Shown piece by piece: positions 37,389-46,042 of a stretch of 64,000 nucleotides of DNA. Source of the DNA: Cytobacillus luteolus (GTDB lineage Bacteria > Bacillota > Bacilli > Bacillales > Bacillaceae_L). The notes under the pieces were generated by a model. The model was given only the letters and a program-made list of their open reading frames with translations, had not been told where the DNA came from and searched no databases. Location: positions 47,436 to 111,435 of the forward strand of contig NZ_JAGGKM010000008.1 of NCBI RefSeq assembly GCF_017873715.1. The letters are read 5' to 3'. Within the stretch, counting starts at the first letter, position 1, and each line of letters starts with the position of its first letter. The translations under genes and the position numbers were made by a program.

Positions 37389-37416
37389 AATCCTACTCAA
37401 TTAAGTAGGATTTTTT
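37389..37416 (+). terminator. Terminator after the 64-aa membrane protein gene
   Basis: AATCCTACT pairs with AGTAGGATT; TTTT follows. Confidence 0.8.
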
Positions 37417-37503
37417 AAATTATTTGAAATAATTTTATTAATAGATTTATGCTATTATAAATATTATTTCATAAATGAGCAATGAAAGAGGAGTAAAGTA
37501 TAC

Positions 37504-38844
37504 ATGAAAAATGATCAGTGGACATCGAAGATAGGTTTTATACTAGCAGTTGCAGGTTCTGCAATTGGGCTAGGTGCTATATGGAAGTTTCCATATATGG
37601 CTGGAACAAATGGAGGAGCCATCTTTTTTCTTTTGTTTCTTCTATTAACAATATTCATAGGGGCACCCATTTTAATAGCAGAATTTATTATTGGTAGAGC
37701 CTCTCAAAAAGATGCAATAAGCTCTTTTAGACAATTAGTCCCACAGACAAACTGGCATATATTGGGGTATATGGGGGTTGGTCTTTCCTTTATCTTACTA
37801 TCATTTTATAGTGTTGTAGGTGGTTGGATCTTATCATATCTATGGAGGAGTATTAGTGGTTCCTTAACAGGGCTAAGTAATGATGAGTATGGAAGACTAT
37901 TTTCAGGTATTATTTCTAGTCCATTTGAGGTTGTGTTTGTTCAGTTTCTATTTATGCTCCTAACCATTATGGTGGTTCAGGGAGGCATTCAAAAAGGTAT
38001 TGAAAAAGCTAGCAAATACATGATGCCTGCTCTATTTATCTTATTTTTGATTTTGGTATTTCGCTCGGTAACTTTGGAAGGTTCAAGTGAAGGAATTGCG
38101 TTCTTATTAAAGCCAAACTTTATGAACATAACATCAGATACAGTTTTAATGGCTTTAGGTCAGTCTTTCTTTGCTTTAAGTGTCGGCATTTTAGTAATGG
38201 TAACGTATGCTTCCTATTTATCTAAAAAGGAGAATATCACAAAGTCTGCATACACAGTAGTTGGATTAAATATTTTGATTTCTCTTTTAGCGGGATTGGT
38301 TATTTTTCCTGCAGTATATGCATTTGGGTTTGAGCCAAGTGAAGGACCTGGTTTAGTTTTTGTTGTCCTTCCAGCAGTATTTAATGAGATGTTTTTCGGT
38401 GGCTTTTTCTTATTTCTATTTCTTCTGTTGCTTCTGTTTGCTACCTTAACATCTGCTTTCTCGATATTAGAAATCGTTGTGGCAGCAATAGTAAAGGGAG
38501 AACACCGGAAGAGAAAGCATGTAACCTGGATTTCTGGTATTTTGGTTTTCCTAGTTGGCATTCCGAGTGCCTTATCCTTTGGAGTGTTGTCGGATTTCTT
38601 GATTTTTAACAGAACAATATTTGACTTAGCAGACTTCATTGTTACAAACTTTGGCTTACCATTAGGTGCTCTATTTATCTCTTTATTTGTAGGGTATAGA
38701 CTACCAAGGAAGCTAGTTAAGCAAGAGCTCGAAAATGGTACAAAGGGTCTTGGTATCTTATTTGATTTATGGTATTTCTCAATTCGTTTTATTGTTCCAA
38801 TTGCTATAAGTGTTATCTTTGTTTATTCACTTGGTTGGATTTGA
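37504..38844 (+). CDS. Neurotransmitter:sodium symporter (NSS/SNF) family transporter
   Basis: 446-residue, 11-12-helix Na+-coupled symporter of the LeuT fold. The helix-1 motif GSAIGLGAIWKFPYMAGTNG (residues 18-37) contains Na+- and substrate-binding backbone positions, followed by GAPILIAEFIIGR. Such bacterial proteins import amino acids or related amines; the substrate here is not readable. B. subtilis YocR/YhdH are relatives. GAGGAG precedes the ATG. The phosphatase gene follows after 25 bases. Confidence 0.9.
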   Translation: MKNDQWTSKIGFILAVAGSAIGLGAIWKFPYMAGTNGGAIFFLLFLLLTIFIGAPILIAEFIIGRASQKDAISSFRQLVPQTNWHILGYMGVGLSFILLSFYSVVGGWILSYLWRSISGSLTGLSNDEYGRLFSGIISSPFEVVFVQFLFMLLTIMVVQGGIQKGIEKASKYMMPALFILFLILVFRSVTLEGSSEGIAFLLKPNFMNITSDTVLMALGQSFFALSVGILVMVTYASYLSKKENITKSAYTVVGLNILISLLAGLVIFPAVYAFGFEPSEGPGLVFVVLPAVFNEMFFGGFFLFLFLLLLLFATLTSAFSILEIVVAAIVKGEHRKRKHVTWISGILVFLVGIPSALSFGVLSDFLIFNRTIFDLADFIVTNFGLPLGALFISLFVGYRLPRKLVKQELENGTKGLGILFDLWYFSIRFIVPIAISVIFVYSLGWI

Positions 38845-38869
38845 AAATGATGTAAAGTGGGGAATGGAA

Positions 38870-39490
38870 ATGGATATTGTTATAATTAGACATGGTCAAT
38901 CGGAAGCAGACTTACTAGGCGTTCATGAGGGAAGAGCAGATTTTTCACTAACAGATTTAGGTAGAGAGCAAGCTGCGCTTATGGCAGAGAAAGTAACAAA
39001 AAGATTTAGCCCTAATAAAATTTGGGCTAGCCCATTAAAGCGAGCACATGAAACGGCCAGTATACTATCACAAAAATGTGGTGTTCCACTACTACTTGAA
39101 GATGACTTAATGGAATACAATAATGGTGTGCTTGCTGGGTTACCTAGGGAAGTTGCTGCACAAAAATATCCACTCCCACCTGGTGGAAGATTGCCACATG
39201 AAGCAATCGAGGCTGGTGAGTCTGTCCTGGATTTTAGATTAAGAGTGGAGCGGGTATTTTCAAAAATAATTGCAGAAAGCGGAAATGCCCCTAGAATTGC
39301 CATTGTTGCCCATGGTGGCACGATCTCAAATATACTTAAATCTTTTTTAAAGCTACCACCAATTACAGAGTACGGTTTTTCTACAGGAGATACAGGTATT
39401 CATTACTTACGAATTACCGATAATAATAGATTGATTTTATGGTTAAATAATACGGAGCATTTAGTGGATTTACAAAAAGATGAAGTCTAG
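38870..39490 (+). CDS. Histidine phosphatase (phosphoglycerate-mutase-like) family protein
   Basis: 206 residues. The phosphohistidine motif IIRHGQSEAD starts at residue 5, and the second catalytic histidine is in IVAHGGTISN (about residue 150). This clan covers cofactor-dependent phosphoglycerate mutases and many small-molecule phosphatases; the short length and sequence favour a phosphatase. The ATG at 38870 follows GTGGGGA; the open frame runs back into the symporter gene. Probably co-transcribed with it. The 52-bp repeat array starts five bases after the stop. Confidence 0.82.
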   Translation: MDIVIIRHGQSEADLLGVHEGRADFSLTDLGREQAALMAEKVTKRFSPNKIWASPLKRAHETASILSQKCGVPLLLEDDLMEYNNGVLAGLPREVAAQKYPLPPGGRLPHEAIEAGESVLDFRLRVERVFSKIIAESGNAPRIAIVAHGGTISNILKSFLKLPPITEYGFSTGDTGIHYLRITDNNRLILWLNNTEHLVDLQKDEV

Positions 39491-39494
39491 GTTT

Positions 39495-39962
39495 TATTCG
39501 GACAGGTTTGCGAAGAGAATACCACAACTAGTCCGAATCCGTGGTGTATTCGGACAGGTTGAACAAGCCAACCCCTCAACTAGTCCGAATCCGAGGTGTA
39601 TTCAGACAGGTTGAACAAGCCAACACCACAACCCGCCCGAATCCAGAGGTTATTCGGACAGGTTGAACAAGCCAACACCACAACTAGTCCGAATCCGGGG
39701 TGTATTCGGACAGGTTGAACAAGCCAACCCCTCAACCCGTCCGAATCCAGAGGTTATTCGGACAGGTTGAACAAGCCAACACCACAACCCGCCCGAATCC
39801 AGAGGTTATTCGGACAGGTTGAACAAGCCAACCCCTCAACTAGTCCGATTCCGAGGTGTATTCAGACAGGTTGAACAAGCCAACCCCTCAACCCGTCCGA
39901 ATCCAGAGGTTATTCAGACAGGTTGAACAAGCCAACCCCTCAACCTGTCCGAATCTAAGGAG
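39495..39962. repeat. Tandem array of nine 52-bp units with internal inverted repeats
   Basis: Nine contiguous units begin at 39495, 39547, 39599, 39651, 39703, 39755, 39807, 39859 and 39911, each exactly 52 bp with no insertion or deletion. A unit opens TATTCGGACAGGTTGAACAA and later has the complement, for example TCAACCTGTCCGAAT in the last unit, so each can fold into a hairpin. Variation is modular: right arm TAGTCC with tail CCGNGGTG, or CCG[TC]CC with tail CCAGAGGT. There are no unique spacers and no coding frame. It fills the gap between the phosphatase gene and patB. Confidence 0.95.
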
Positions 39963-40029
39963 TAAATAATCAACACAGTAAACATGCATTTCCCTCTTTT
40001 TGAAAGAATATAAGGTTCTTTCCAAAACT

Positions 40030-41193
40030 CTATGACAAAGCAACCTTCAGCCTATTAAGTCCTTCTTTAAGCGTACTTATAGGACATCCAATATTAATCC
40101 GAACGAATCCTTCACCACCCGGTCCATATTTAGTACCAGGCTCTAATCCTAATTTACCCTTCTTGATAAGGACATCCTTAAGCTCAGAGTCTGTTAACCC
40201 TAGCTCCCTGCAATCCAACCAAACAAGATAACTAGCATCAGGTCTTATCACCTTAACTTTAGGAAGATTAGATTCTATGAAGTTCATAAGATAAGAAACA
40301 TTTTTCCGCAAATACTCAATTAAATTATCCAACCACTCGTCTCCATGTAAATAAGCAGCCTCCATTCCTATAATGCCAAATGTGCCTAAAGTAAAAAATC
40401 CTTGTTGTTGTTGCCTTTTATCAAACCTTGTTCGTAAGGATCTATTTGGAATAATAGTGGCTGAAGCCTGTAAACCAGCTAAATTAAAGGTTTTACTAGG
40501 TGCAATTAACGTGATGGATTGATTAGCGAACTCTTCAGAAATAGAAGCAAAAGGAATATGTGGTTGATCCCCGATAATTAGATCTGAATGAATTTCATCA
40601 GATACAATAAGAATATTGTGCTTTAGACAAATTTGACCTAATCTTATAAGTTCTTCTCTTGTCCAAACTCTCCCCCCCGGATTATGAGGATTACATAGAA
40701 GAAATAGTTTAACAGAAGGATCTAAATTTTTTTCTAAATCGTCAAAGTCTATATAATAGCGGTTATTTTTTAATATTAGAGGACTGTTCAACACGGTCCG
40801 ATTATTCTTCTCTATCATTTCAAAGAAAGGGGTATAAATGGGTGATTGAATGAGGATTTTATCTCCTGGACTTGTATACTCTTGAATGACCATACTAATT
40901 GCGAAGACGACTCCAGGACTGTATGTTATTGAACTAGAATTAACTACCCATTGATGCCTTCGTTTCAACCATCCCGTGATAGCCTCACTCGTCTCTACCA
41001 TAGGTATTGAGTAGCCAAAGATACCATGGTTGACCTTTTGTGCAAGTTCCTTTACAACTATCTCTGGTGCTTGAAAGTCCATATCAGCAACCCACATAGG
41101 AAGAACATCTTTTGTTCCAAATACTCTTTCATTTATATCCCATTTCACAGAGTTTGTTCCCTTACGGCTAATTTCATTATCAAAGTTCAACAT
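40030..41193 (-). CDS. patB: PatB/MalY-type aminotransferase (cystathionine beta-lyase)
   Basis: 387-residue PLP enzyme, fold type I. The PLP lysine is in LIAPSKTFNLAGLQ (about residue 233), the cofactor aspartate in VSDEIHSDLI (about 199), and the carboxylate-binding arginine in GFVRINIGCP near the C-terminus. PatB-type enzymes cleave C-S bonds of cystathionine and related compounds, as in methionine synthesis. The ATG has an AGGAGG site. It diverges from yugE, as patB does in B. subtilis. Confidence 0.9.
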   Translation of the reverse strand: MLNFDNEISRKGTNSVKWDINERVFGTKDVLPMWVADMDFQAPEIVVKELAQKVNHGIFGYSIPMVETSEAITGWLKRRHQWVVNSSSITYSPGVVFAISMVIQEYTSPGDKILIQSPIYTPFFEMIEKNNRTVLNSPLILKNNRYYIDFDDLEKNLDPSVKLFLLCNPHNPGGRVWTREELIRLGQICLKHNILIVSDEIHSDLIIGDQPHIPFASISEEFANQSITLIAPSKTFNLAGLQASATIIPNRSLRTRFDKRQQQQGFFTLGTFGIIGMEAAYLHGDEWLDNLIEYLRKNVSYLMNFIESNLPKVKVIRPDASYLVWLDCRELGLTDSELKDVLIKKGKLGLEPGTKYGPGGEGFVRINIGCPISTLKEGLNRLKVALS

Positions 41194-41326
41194 ACATTCA
41201 ACCTCCTAATATGTATTACATGTAAAGGTGTGATAAAATAGACCATACTGTATTTATGAAACCTATGTGTAACTTGACAGAAGTTATTACATTAAAGATA
41301 AAATTATGTGTAAAAAGGTGATAATT

Positions 41327-41590
41327 ATGACTATGCAGAGAGATGTGAATTTACAGATCATGTACCTGCTTGAAAATTGGGACCCTCTAGGTCATGGACT
41401 AGGGTCATATGAAACAGAAGCAGTAGATGTTCTTCAGGCTGTATACCAGATAGATGATCCGGAGAAACTTGCAACTAAAATTCAGTTAATTTATGAATTC
41501 TCGTTTGAACAGCTGATTCCTTTAGCGGATTGTAGAAAGATGGCTGAAAAACTACTATTAATTAAAAATGATTCGACTTGTGAATTGTAG
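41327..41590 (+). CDS. yugE: YugE family protein (DUF1871)
   Basis: 87-residue acidic, helical protein of the YugE/DUF1871 family. The conserved blocks are ENWDPLGHG...YETEAVDVLQAVY and FSFEQLIPLADCRKMAEKLL. Function unknown. The ATG at 41327 follows AAAGGTG with 6-base spacing; the frame also opens at 41306 without a site. The patB-yugE-yugF order is as in B. subtilis. Confidence 0.85.
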   Translation: MTMQRDVNLQIMYLLENWDPLGHGLGSYETEAVDVLQAVYQIDDPEKLATKIQLIYEFSFEQLIPLADCRKMAEKLLLIKNDSTCEL

Positions 41591-41617
41591 GTTAAGGAAA
41601 CACTAACCGAAATAATA

Positions 41618-41669
41618 AACGTAAAAGGAGATTACATCAGATAGTTACGATGTAATCTCCTCTTACGTT
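41618..41669. terminator. Bidirectional terminator yugE / yugF
   Basis: A long stem: AACGTAA and AGGAGATTACATC pair with GATGTAATCTCCT and TTACGTT between the convergent genes. Confidence 0.88.
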
Positions 41670-42492
41670 AGATAAATTGAGCTATTCTCTCATGAACTAG
41701 TAAGGGTTTCTCTTCTGGAACAAGATGACCAGTTTTAGTCAACGAAATAAAAGAGGAATTCGGGAGGTCTTTGTGCAGACGTTCTCCAATAGATATAGGA
41801 ACCACCTTGTCCTCTTGTCCCCATATCAATAAACTAGATGTCTCAATTTTTCTCAGTTCCTCAGGAGTTAAATCACCTTCACGATGCCTAATCATTCTTG
41901 TTAATGCCCTGAAGATATTATCATCGGAAAATGGCTCTAGATATCCTTTTCTCATATCTTCATCGATAATCGAGTGATCGTGAACAACATTGTAAAGATT
42001 ACGATCTATTCCCTGTTTTGCAAGATGACGTTTTACATATAGGTGAAAAAAAGGAAAATAACTTGAATAAATTAAAGGTGAGGGTAGTCTCTTCATATAA
42101 CCAGAACTACTAAGTAAAACAATTTTATCAATTAAATCTGGGCATTGCTTTGCAATATTTAAAGAAATTTGTCCTCCCATAGAATGGCCGACTAAACTTA
42201 CTCGAAAATAGTTAAGGTGATTAAGTAACTTAATCACAACATGAGCTAGATTCTGATAAGAATAGGTCATTTTTGTAGATTTACCACTACGACCGAATGG
42301 TGGCAAGTCTAAGGCTAGTACAGTATACTCTTCTTTTAATAAAGGAATAAGTCGTCTATAGCTAAAGGTTGAAGAGAGGAAGCCGTGAATAAGGACAAGT
42401 ACAGGTTTATTGCGATCTTTATGGGGATATAACTCATAATAAATGTCTATCCCTTGAACATTTACTTTAAACTGGGGAGATACTAACGTCAT
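41668..42492 (-). CDS. yugF: Alpha/beta hydrolase YugF
   Basis: 274-residue alpha/beta-hydrolase. The oxyanion motif LIHGFLSS (about residue 32), the nucleophile elbow GHSMGGQ (serine about 103), an acid in LLIWGQEDKVVP, and the catalytic histidine in KTGHLVPEE are all present. The substrate is unknown; an esterase-type reaction is expected. The ATG at 42492 is preferred with GGAG 8 bases upstream over the overlapping GTG at 42501. Confidence 0.88.
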   Translation of the reverse strand: MTLVSPQFKVNVQGIDIYYELYPHKDRNKPVLVLIHGFLSSTFSYRRLIPLLKEEYTVLALDLPPFGRSGKSTKMTYSYQNLAHVVIKLLNHLNYFRVSLVGHSMGGQISLNIAKQCPDLIDKIVLLSSSGYMKRLPSPLIYSSYFPFFHLYVKRHLAKQGIDRNLYNVVHDHSIIDEDMRKGYLEPFSDDNIFRALTRMIRHREGDLTPEELRKIETSSLLIWGQEDKVVPISIGERLHKDLPNSSFISLTKTGHLVPEEKPLLVHERIAQFI

Positions 42493-42574
42493 TGATTTCA
42501 CTCCAAATTAAAATATGAAACTATTTTACCCAACTTTACCCAAAAAACACACCTTTTTAGGTGCAAAATAAAAA

Positions 42575-42599
42575 TGGACATTACCAATGGTAATGTCCA
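42575..42599 (-). terminator. Probable terminator downstream of the XRE regulator gene
   Basis: A perfect 11-bp stem TGGACATTACC / GGTAATGTCCA with a 3-base loop; on the minus strand it is followed by TTTTTATTTT. It lies about 80 bases past the regulator stop. Confidence 0.7.
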
Positions 42600-42681
42600 C
42601 AAACAAAAGGGGGGGAATACTAGAAAGCCTTATAATTTATATGATACCCAGGTATTTCACTTTATAAACACTTAAAACTAC

Positions 42682-43056
42682 TTAACCTAAATTATTTTCA
42701 TCGTTATACTTAATTTCATATAACATTTGCATAACGCGAAGAAAATCTTCTTCAGAAAATTCCTTAGCTTTTCGTAAAATAAGCTTTGATCTTTTTATTC
42801 CAATTTCTTTAATGAGTGACTCAATCTCTGAATCTATCCCAAATGTTGATTCTGTATTTTCTTGTTCCATAAGTTCTGAAGCTGGAATATCAAGTACGGT
42901 TGAGATCTTTAAGATTGTTTGAACATCAGGTGTCTGTTCTCCGTTCTCATATTTCTCTATAGTCCCTGTTCCTACACGTACTTTTAAAGCGAGTTCCTGC
43001 TTAGTCATATTACGTTGTTCACGATAAACTTTAATGTTCTCACCTATACTACCCAT
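42682..43056 (-). CDS. XRE-family helix-turn-helix transcriptional regulator
   Basis: 124 residues. An N-terminal Cro/C1-type HTH (about residues 4-60) with MTKQELALKVRVGTGTIEKYE as recognition region and TILKISTVLDIPASELM behind it. The C-terminal half (about 70-124) is helical and charged and could mediate dimerisation. Targets are unknown. It diverges from the ECF sigma gene with a gap of 174 bases, so it might regulate that gene. The second of two adjacent ATGs fits the GGGGTGAG site better. Confidence 0.82.
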   Translation of the reverse strand: MGSIGENIKVYREQRNMTKQELALKVRVGTGTIEKYENGEQTPDVQTILKISTVLDIPASELMEQENTESTFGIDSEIESLIKEIGIKRSKLILRKAKEFSEEDFLRVMQMLYEIKYNDENNLG

Positions 43057-43174
43057 CATCTCACCCCACAGAAATAATAACGATTTCTTACTACTATCAT
43101 ACCATTTCCAACATGTAATAAAATTATCAAAACTAGAACATTTTGTGATAATTAGTAAAAATTATTAGTAGATG

Positions 43175-43201
43175 TGAAACAATTGTTCATTAATGTACGT
43201 T
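43175..43201 (+). promoter_or_regulatory. ECF-sigma-type promoter of the sigma/anti-sigma operon
   Basis: -35 TGAAAC (43175-43180), 17-base spacer, CGTT (43198-43201). This fits the GAAAC...CGT pattern recognised by ECF sigma factors of bacilli and suggests positive autoregulation. It also shows that the upstream ATG at 43174 cannot be the sigma gene start. Confidence 0.6.
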
Positions 43202-43230
43202 ACATAGGTGAAATAAGGAGGTTAGCCATC

Positions 43231-43788
43231 ATGCAAGAGGAAGAGTTAATCCAGCGGGCCAAACAAGGAAATATGAATGCCTTTAGTGAACTAGTCGAGG
43301 CATATTATCCAACTGTGGAACGGTTTGCTTATCAGTTAGGAAATCGGCAGGAAGAAATACAGGATATAACCCAAGAGGTGTTTATTCGAGTATATAGATT
43401 TCTAGATCAATTCTCAAAAGCTAAATTTTCAACATGGCTGTACAAAATTACATTAAATGTAACGAGGGATATGGCTAGAAAACGCAATCAAAATCTAAAG
43501 AAGATCTTTAAAATACAAAAAGAACGTCATGATGATTACCCTGAGGTTGAGTCTCATATTTTACAAAATGAAGAAGACCGAAGACTACATCTTTGTATTC
43601 AAAAATTAGATGAGAAATATAGAATTCCAATTGTGTTGTTTTATTTTCATGATAAGAAATACGATGAGATAGCCGATATTATGTCAGTTACACTATCTAC
43701 CGTAAAAACTAGAATTTTAAGGGGCAAAACGATGCTTAAAAAAGCAATCGAAGAAATGGAAAAAAAAGAAGGTGAAGTACATGGATGA
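43231..43788 (+). CDS. ECF-family RNA polymerase sigma factor
   Basis: 185 residues. Sigma region 2 is at about 10-85 (AFSELVEAYYP, DITQEVFIRVYRFL, FSTWLYKITLNVTRD) and region 4 at about 115-175 (LDEKYRIPIVLFYFHDKKYDEIADIM and STVKTRILRGKTML). The ATG at 43231 follows AAGGAGG. The downstream gene overlaps by 8 bases and encodes a one-helix membrane protein, the usual arrangement for a sigma and anti-sigma pair. It does not match SigM, SigV, SigW or SigX closely enough to name. Confidence 0.9.
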   Translation: MQEEELIQRAKQGNMNAFSELVEAYYPTVERFAYQLGNRQEEIQDITQEVFIRVYRFLDQFSKAKFSTWLYKITLNVTRDMARKRNQNLKKIFKIQKERHDDYPEVESHILQNEEDRRLHLCIQKLDEKYRIPIVLFYFHDKKYDEIADIMSVTLSTVKTRILRGKTMLKKAIEEMEKKEGEVHG

Positions 43789-45010
43789 TAAATTTTTAGA
43801 AAAAAGACTTCAGAACCTAAAATCTTCTTACGAGGAATTGCCAACAGTTTCACAACCTAAGGACATTGTTACAAAGATAAAAATGACCGAGCGAAAATCG
43901 AAAAAGAAGTATTTATTCCATCTTCCTTTTGCTGCAAGTTTTATAGGAGTTCTTCTGATTGGAAGTTTGTTGGCTATGCAACTTTTAAATAACGAAAATG
44001 ACATTCAACAAGGAAGTAACAAAGATCCACAAAGTGAATTACTACAAGTACCTACACAGGATGAAATAGAAGAGAAGTCCAAGGAATTAAGTTCTTATTA
44101 CGAAGAACTTTTAACCTACCTAAAGAATAATTTAGAAACGGAAAATGTTGAAAGGTACTCTTTTGTAAAAGACAGTAAATATGTTGTTGATCGTTTTGGG
44201 GACCCTTCGTTTAAGGTGTTTACGAACAAGCAAGATTTAAACGATTATTTTGAGAGTACAAAGTATTATATTGGCTATAAATTACTCACACCAAAACAAC
44301 ATATCGATGCTTTAAGTCAAAGGAAAAATGAAATACCAGACGATGAAATACTAGGTCTCATTATAAAACAAGAGGAGATTTTAAAAACAATTTATGAGCC
44401 TAAGTGGAATCAGGATTCAAATGCGATTTATCGTGAAATGAGTGATATCGGTCTATCGGCCATCTTAGAGAGACTAAATAGTAAACACGATTTTAAATCT
44501 GAAGAGATTAATACCTTTGCAAAAACAGTGGTTAGCAATGGATTTATTTTCGAACATGTTGGCGAGGGTATGATTGAAATTACGAAAGATTATTCTAGAC
44601 TGAGTCAATTGAATGTAAGTCAACAAATCACAGATTATTTTACAATGATTCAAGAAAGAATTGTCATGGATGCGGCATTGATCATCACTTGGAATGAACT
44701 TTCCGACAGAATTGTAAAATTAGAAAGATTTATTCTTTCTAACCCAAACTTTCCGGACAATAAGATTCTGTATGAACTGTATAAGAGGTATTTCACTTTT
44801 TATACAACAAGCCTTTTAGACAACACCCCAATTTATGATCGTGATGTTTTGATTGAAGAGGTAAAAAGTAGCTACGAACGATTTATGGAAATTAATAAGG
44901 GAACCGAAACAGCTCAAGTCATAAATGATTTTTATCAAAGGCTTGAAGAAAATAATTTTAAACGTGTAGATAATCCAGAAATCCCAGAATTGATTACCAT
45001 TGAACCGTAG
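43781..45010 (+). CDS. Probable anti-sigma factor with large extracytoplasmic domain
   Basis: 409 residues: a short cytosolic N-terminal part (about 1-42, rich in K and E), one membrane helix (about 45-65, FAASFIGVLLIGSLLAMQLL), and about 340 residues outside. It begins inside the sigma gene with an AAGGTGAAG site, so the two are translationally coupled. No zinc anti-sigma motif (HxxxCxxC) is present, and the outer domain matches no family I know. It is helical and acidic with repeated charged stretches. The anti-sigma role is inferred from context only. Confidence 0.65.
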   Translation: MDDKFLEKRLQNLKSSYEELPTVSQPKDIVTKIKMTERKSKKKYLFHLPFAASFIGVLLIGSLLAMQLLNNENDIQQGSNKDPQSELLQVPTQDEIEEKSKELSSYYEELLTYLKNNLETENVERYSFVKDSKYVVDRFGDPSFKVFTNKQDLNDYFESTKYYIGYKLLTPKQHIDALSQRKNEIPDDEILGLIIKQEEILKTIYEPKWNQDSNAIYREMSDIGLSAILERLNSKHDFKSEEINTFAKTVVSNGFIFEHVGEGMIEITKDYSRLSQLNVSQQITDYFTMIQERIVMDAALIITWNELSDRIVKLERFILSNPNFPDNKILYELYKRYFTFYTTSLLDNTPIYDRDVLIEEVKSSYERFMEINKGTETAQVINDFYQRLEENNFKRVDNPEIPELITIEP

Positions 45011-45199
45011 GGAGAATCGCTACGAGTACCTGAGTTGAGACTGCGATAAAAAGGTTTTCATACTTTAAAAGAAAATCGGAAATCCTAACCTTATTAAAGG
45101 CCCTATTTAAACAATTTTTGATTATATCCTTTAACTGTGATATAATTTTAAATTGCGTATAATTGTCGTATATAAAATAAGATTTTGGGAGTGTTTCGC

Positions 45200-45610
45200 A
45201 TGTCTGAAAATTATCAAGTAGGTAGCGTAGTTAAAGGAAAAGTAACAGGAATTCAACCGTACGGAGCGTTTGTTGCATTAGACGAATCAACACAAGGTTT
45301 AATTCATATCTCTGAAGTAACTCATGGTTTCGTGAAGGATATAAATGAGCATTTAAAAGTTGGAGACGAAGTAAATGTGAAAGTTCTTTCTATCGATGAG
45401 AAGGCTGGTAAGATTGGCCTTTCAATCCGTGCAACTGAAGAAGCACCAGAAAAGCCAGTTGTTACAAAACAAGCAAAACCAAAGAAACGTCAAGCTTCAG
45501 TAAAGATTGACCCATCATTAACAGAAGCTCCACAAGGATTTAATACGTTAAAAGAAAAGTTAGAAGATTGGATTGAACAATCTAATCGTGAAGATTTAAT
45601 TAAAAAATAA
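45200..45610 (+). CDS. yugI: S1 RNA-binding domain protein YugI (general stress protein 13)
   Basis: 136 residues: one S1 domain (about 6-75, GSVVKGKVTGIQPYGAFVAL...GLIHISEVTHGFVKDI) and a basic linker (KQAKPKKRQASVKI). It ends with the YugI-specific PQGFNTLKEKLEDWIEQSN. It binds RNA and probably associates with ribosomes; the B. subtilis protein is GSP13. ATG at 45200 follows GGGAGTG. A terminator closes the gene. Confidence 0.93.
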   Translation: MSENYQVGSVVKGKVTGIQPYGAFVALDESTQGLIHISEVTHGFVKDINEHLKVGDEVNVKVLSIDEKAGKIGLSIRATEEAPEKPVVTKQAKPKKRQASVKIDPSLTEAPQGFNTLKEKLEDWIEQSNREDLIKK

Positions 45611-45615
45611 GCATT

Positions 45616-45650
45616 AAAAAAGGCTATGACATTACGTCATAGCCTTTTAT
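45616..45650. terminator. Bidirectional terminator yugI / yuzA
   Basis: AAAAGGCTATGAC pairs with GTCATAGCCTTTT around a 5-base loop. Confidence 0.88.
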
Positions 45651-45657
45651 TTGATTT

Positions 45658-45888
45658 TTAGCGAGTTGGGTTTGGTTCAGTTGCTCTTTCACGAACTAAA
45701 TCTGGTTTAAATAATAAACCAAGGTTAATTAGTCCTGCAATACCCACAAGTCCATAAACTATACGGGAAAGAGCTGTTGCTTCTCCGAAAATAGCTGCTA
45801 CTAGATTAAAATTAAAGAACCCAATTAGACCCCAGTTTATTGCACCAACAATGGTTAAAAGCAATGCGATACGTTGTAATGTACTCAT
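45658..45888 (-). CDS. yuzA: YuzA family membrane protein (DUF378)
   Basis: 76 residues with two membrane helices and the DUF378 signature LTIVGAINWGLIGFFNFNLVAAIFG plus IVYGLVGIAGL. Function unknown. It sits between yugI and yugJ as in B. subtilis. A good GGAGGAAAA ribosome site supports the ATG. Confidence 0.88.
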   Translation of the reverse strand: MSTLQRIALLLTIVGAINWGLIGFFNFNLVAAIFGEATALSRIVYGLVGIAGLINLGLLFKPDLVRERATEPNPTR

Positions 45889-46042
45889 GTTTTTTCCTCC
45901 TTATTGAGTTATTCCTTTATATTTTGTTAAAAAGTAGAGCGATTTATGCATCGCACAGTAATCTGTGAAAATAATAAGAGAGTTATTTCTTTACTTTCAT
46001 AAATCAATTCGTTCATAATCAACAATAAGGAGGCGATACAGT

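Noticed and set aside
39495..39962. The 52-bp array as a CRISPR
   Set aside because: Units are contiguous with no unique spacers, the unit is itself palindromic, and no cas genes occur in the window.
43174..43230. Longer start for the first ECF sigma factor
   Set aside because: The upstream ATG overlaps the promoter -35; the ATG at 43231 has AAGGAGG.
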